From CAZBUH01 sp964495095 (lineage in GTDB: Bacteria > Bacillota > Clostridia > Oscillospirales > Oscillospiraceae), in assembly GCA_964495095.1 (NCBI GenBank), contig CAZBUH010000040.1, positions 1-15,890 on the forward strand: a stretch of DNA of 15,890 nucleotides, read 5' to 3'. The notes below the pieces were generated by a model, which made no database searches, was not told the origin of the DNA, and was given only the letters and a program-made list of their open reading frames with translations. A program made the translations under genes and the position numbers. Positions 13,970 to 15,890 of this stretch are shown piece after piece; the stretch's first letter is position 1, and each line of letters starts with the position of its first letter.

Positions 13970-13983
13970 AAGTATACAAATTC

Positions 13984-14016
13984 GGAGGGCTGCGGTGAAA
14001 GGCCGCAGCCCTCTTT
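13984..14016 (+). terminator. Terminator or attenuator between binding protein and hydrolase
   Basis: GAGGGCTGCGG (13985-13995) pairs perfectly with CCGCAGCCCTC (14003-14013) around the loop TGAAAGG, followed by only TTT then AATG. The short T run suggests partial termination, which would give high binding-protein and lower hydrolase expression from one promoter. Confidence 0.78.
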
Positions 14017-14033
14017 AATGAAAGGAAGGACCT

Positions 14034-15761
14034 ATGAAAAACACTTCTATCGAGGTAATATACTCCCCAATCGATCCGGTTACAGACCCCAGGGCCGGCT
14101 ATCCGGGGCTTAAGCGGGAGACACTGCTTCTTAAGAAGGGAAGCTGCCGCTATGAGGATTCGGCGCCGCTGCCCTGCGATATGATACTTGAAAAGGACGT
14201 GGCCATAAAGCTCCGGGACGGGGCGACAGTTTACGCCAACATATATAAGCCCGTGACAGATGAAAAGCTGCCTGTCATAATCGGCTGGGGCCCCACTGGA
14301 AAGCATGCGGCCCGGATGCCGATGCCGCCCATGCCGGGGGTGTCGAAAAAGGGTATGCTCTTTAACGACGACGAGAGCGAAAACACCTGGAAGCTCTCCG
14401 GATATGAGATGAGCGGCACACAGGACCCGGCCTACTGGTGCCAATACGGCTACGCTGTGGCGGCGGTGGACCCCCGGGGCGTATTTATGTCAGAGGGGAA
14501 AGCCCAGTATCACAGCGATCAGGACGCGGAGGATTTCTATGATGTTGTGGAGTGGATGGGCGTCCAGGACTGGTGCAGCGGCAAGGTGGGTACCTCCGGC
14601 AACGGCTGGCGCGGCATGGTTCAGTGGCACATGGCGTCCCTCCAGCCGCCCCATCTGGCAGCCATAGCGCCGTGGGAGGGCCACTGCGACCTGTTCGGCT
14701 ATGAGATGTGCAGGGGCGGTATACCCAAGGGCAAGGACGGCGTCGGAAACCACACCTTCGGCACAAGCGTTGTTGAGGACGTGGGTGCCATGATAGAGAA
14801 ATATACCCTGAGAAACGACTACTGGCTCACAAAGCGGGTGGAGATGGAGAAGGTGGTCTGCCCTGCCTATGTGGTGTCCGCCTATTCCAGCGGAAAGCAC
14901 GGCGGCGGCACCTTTGACGCTTTCCGTTACGCCGGCTCCGAGGAAAAGTGGCTCCGGGCCCATAACACCACGGGCCACGAGGATTTCTACGATATGGGCA
15001 ATCTGGCCGATCTGAGGAAATTTTTCGACTATTATCTCAAGGGCGTGAAAAACGACTGGCCGGAGACACCCAAAGTCAGGATTCCCGTATTCGACCACGG
15101 CGGGGAGGACATAGTCTGCCGCAATGAGAACGAATGGCCCCTGGCCCGGCAGCAGTACAAGGCGTTCTATCTCGACGCGGCCAGCGGCAAAATGGCGGAG
15201 GCCCCATTTGAAAAGGAGTCCTCCGTGAAGTATGAGGCCGACAGCGGCTGCGGCTACACCACTTTTACATACAGATTTGAGCAGGAGACGGAGCTTACGG
15301 GCTATATGGACCTTGTCCTTTGGCTTGAGGCTGAGGGAAACGACGATATGGACGTTTTCGTCCAGGTCATAAAGCTGAACAGGTACGGGATGCCCGTCCA
15401 CCAGTTCTATGTGGACATGATGGGCCACAAATACTGGGGCGCGGACGCGCGTATCCGCGTCTCCCGCCGGGAGCTTGACCCTGAGCGGTCAAAGCCCTAT
15501 GAGCCGTACTTGTCCCTTGCCGGCGAAAAAAAGCTGGCCCCCGGGGAGACAGTAAAGGCGGAAATCGGTCTCTGGCCCACGGGTATGCTGTTCCACGAGG
15601 GTGAGAGCATGATGGTCTACGTGTCCACCGGAAAGGCCATTGACGGCCAGGACTACCACGGGGCCGAGGGCTGCGTGCTTATAAATAAGGGAAATCACAT
15701 AATCCACACCGGCGGGAAATATGAATCCTGCCTGTATGTGCCGGTAATACCGAAAAGCTAA
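14034..15761 (+). CDS. CocE/NonD-family hydrolase with apparent loss of the nucleophilic Ser
   Basis: A 575-residue protein with the X-Pro dipeptidyl-peptidase S15/CocE layout. It has an alpha/beta-hydrolase domain (about 50-340) and a C-terminal jelly roll (about 385-575) ending in INKGNHIIHTGGKYES, characteristic of the family. GYAVAAVDPRGVFMSEG (139-155) and DFYDVVEWMGVQDWCSGKVG (167-186) are typical lead-ins to the nucleophile elbow. Where relatives read G-N-S-W, this protein reads G-N-G-W (189-192), with Gly at 191. WLRAHNT (306-312, H310) is a possible catalytic His region. Family enzymes cleave esters, amides or Xaa-Pro bonds. No signal peptide is visible, so it is cytoplasmic. If Gly191 is real, the protein may bind rather than cleave, or use another nucleophile such as S188. 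The start has AAGGAAGG at 14022-14029. The gene is placed to share the binding-protein transcript. Confidence 0.85.
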   Translation: MKNTSIEVIYSPIDPVTDPRAGYPGLKRETLLLKKGSCRYEDSAPLPCDMILEKDVAIKLRDGATVYANIYKPVTDEKLPVIIGWGPTGKHAARMPMPPMPGVSKKGMLFNDDESENTWKLSGYEMSGTQDPAYWCQYGYAVAAVDPRGVFMSEGKAQYHSDQDAEDFYDVVEWMGVQDWCSGKVGTSGNGWRGMVQWHMASLQPPHLAAIAPWEGHCDLFGYEMCRGGIPKGKDGVGNHTFGTSVVEDVGAMIEKYTLRNDYWLTKRVEMEKVVCPAYVVSAYSSGKHGGGTFDAFRYAGSEEKWLRAHNTTGHEDFYDMGNLADLRKFFDYYLKGVKNDWPETPKVRIPVFDHGGEDIVCRNENEWPLARQQYKAFYLDAASGKMAEAPFEKESSVKYEADSGCGYTTFTYRFEQETELTGYMDLVLWLEAEGNDDMDVFVQVIKLNRYGMPVHQFYVDMMGHKYWGADARIRVSRRELDPERSKPYEPYLSLAGEKKLAPGETVKAEIGLWPTGMLFHEGESMMVYVSTGKAIDGQDYHGAEGCVLINKGNHIIHTGGKYESCLYVPVIPKS

Positions 15762-15853
15762 TAAAACCGAAACGCCGGGACGATTGGGAAAGATGAGCAC
15801 CTCTAGACGGGTCACTCTGACTTCTTGTCCTCTTGTCCCCTTGCGGAATCACA

Positions 15854-15885
15854 CAGCGGACAGTCCATTCACAGACTGTCCGCTG
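15854..15885. repeat. Perfect 12-bp inverted repeat after the hydrolase
   Basis: CAGCGGACAGTC (15854-15865) pairs with GACTGTCCGCTG (15874-15885) around the loop CATTCACA. No T run follows (AACTT, then the window ends), so termination is uncertain. The 128 bases after the hydrolase stop hold no open frame, but include a pyrimidine-rich segment (about 15819-15841). Confidence 0.65.
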
Positions 15886-15890
15886 AACTT

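Noticed and set aside
14490..15428. A long minus-strand open frame (about 312 codons) opposite the CocE-like gene
   Set aside because: It mirrors the codon phase of the sense gene, has no recognisable domain, and the sense frame is a clear family match. The same applies to the antisense frames at 2531-3292, 1643-2449 and 12269-12976.
1..15890. CRISPR array, tRNA/rRNA genes, integrase, transposase or toxin-antitoxin genes
   Set aside because: No regularly spaced repeats, cloverleaf-like sequences, or mobile-element proteins were seen on either strand.

Overview
This window looks like part of a Gram-positive, strictly anaerobic gut-type Firmicute chromosome (Clostridia, probably near Oscillospirales). 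The grounds are strong AGGAGG-type ribosome binding sites, moderately high GC with frequent ATA (Ile) and AGG (Arg) codons, a group-B-like [FeFe] hydrogenase, a Clostridia-style flotillin remnant and a LplA-like lipoprotein. No rRNA, tRNA, CRISPR, integrase or transposase was seen. TAA, TGA and TAG all end apparently intact genes, so the standard bacterial code applies.

Layout. (1) 1-1692: L-ribulose-5-phosphate 3-epimerase (UlaE/SgbU type) and 4-epimerase (AraD/UlaF type), overlapping by 8 bases and closed by a strong terminator. (2) 1796-4061: three consecutive SnoaL-like (NTF2-fold) paralogs that share a core and an unusual C-terminal Pro-x-Pro-Tyr-x-Thr tail, closed by a terminator. (3) 4077-6486: a 2-oxopent-4-enoate hydratase family enzyme on the minus strand, divergent from a LyxK-like L-xylulose kinase. 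(4) 6573-7237: a divergent cyclophilin-like protein. (5) 7343-8851: a stand-alone [FeFe] hydrogenase with ferredoxin-like clusters. (6) 8850-9335: a decayed flotillin gene on the minus strand, with an in-frame amber stop and an apparent internal deletion. (7) 9603-10148: a YbaK/ProX-type aminoacyl-tRNA deacylase on the minus strand. (8) 10325-12130: two LysR-type regulators in tandem. (9) 12260-13969: an extracellular solute-binding lipoprotein with no permease in view. (10) 14034-15761: a CocE/NonD-family hydrolase in which the expected nucleophilic Ser appears to be Gly.

How the genes may work together. LyxK plus the two epimerases form a complete L-xylulose -> L-xylulose-5-P -> L-ribulose-5-P -> D-xylulose-5-P route into the pentose phosphate pathway. 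The SnoaL-like trio and the hydratase lie between the two halves of that route. SnoaL-like folds include dehydratases and cyclases (for example scytalone dehydratase and bile acid 7-alpha-dehydratase). It is therefore an inference, not a demonstration, that the locus processes a sugar-acid, glycoside or polyhydroxylated ring compound by dehydration or hydration and passes a C5 fragment to the epimerases. The LysR pair, binding protein and CocE-like protein could form an adjoining sensing and uptake unit. The best candidate for something undescribed is the three-paralog SnoaL array with its common tail. The Ser-to-Gly CocE homolog, the divergent cyclophilin and the flotillin remnant also deserve a second look.
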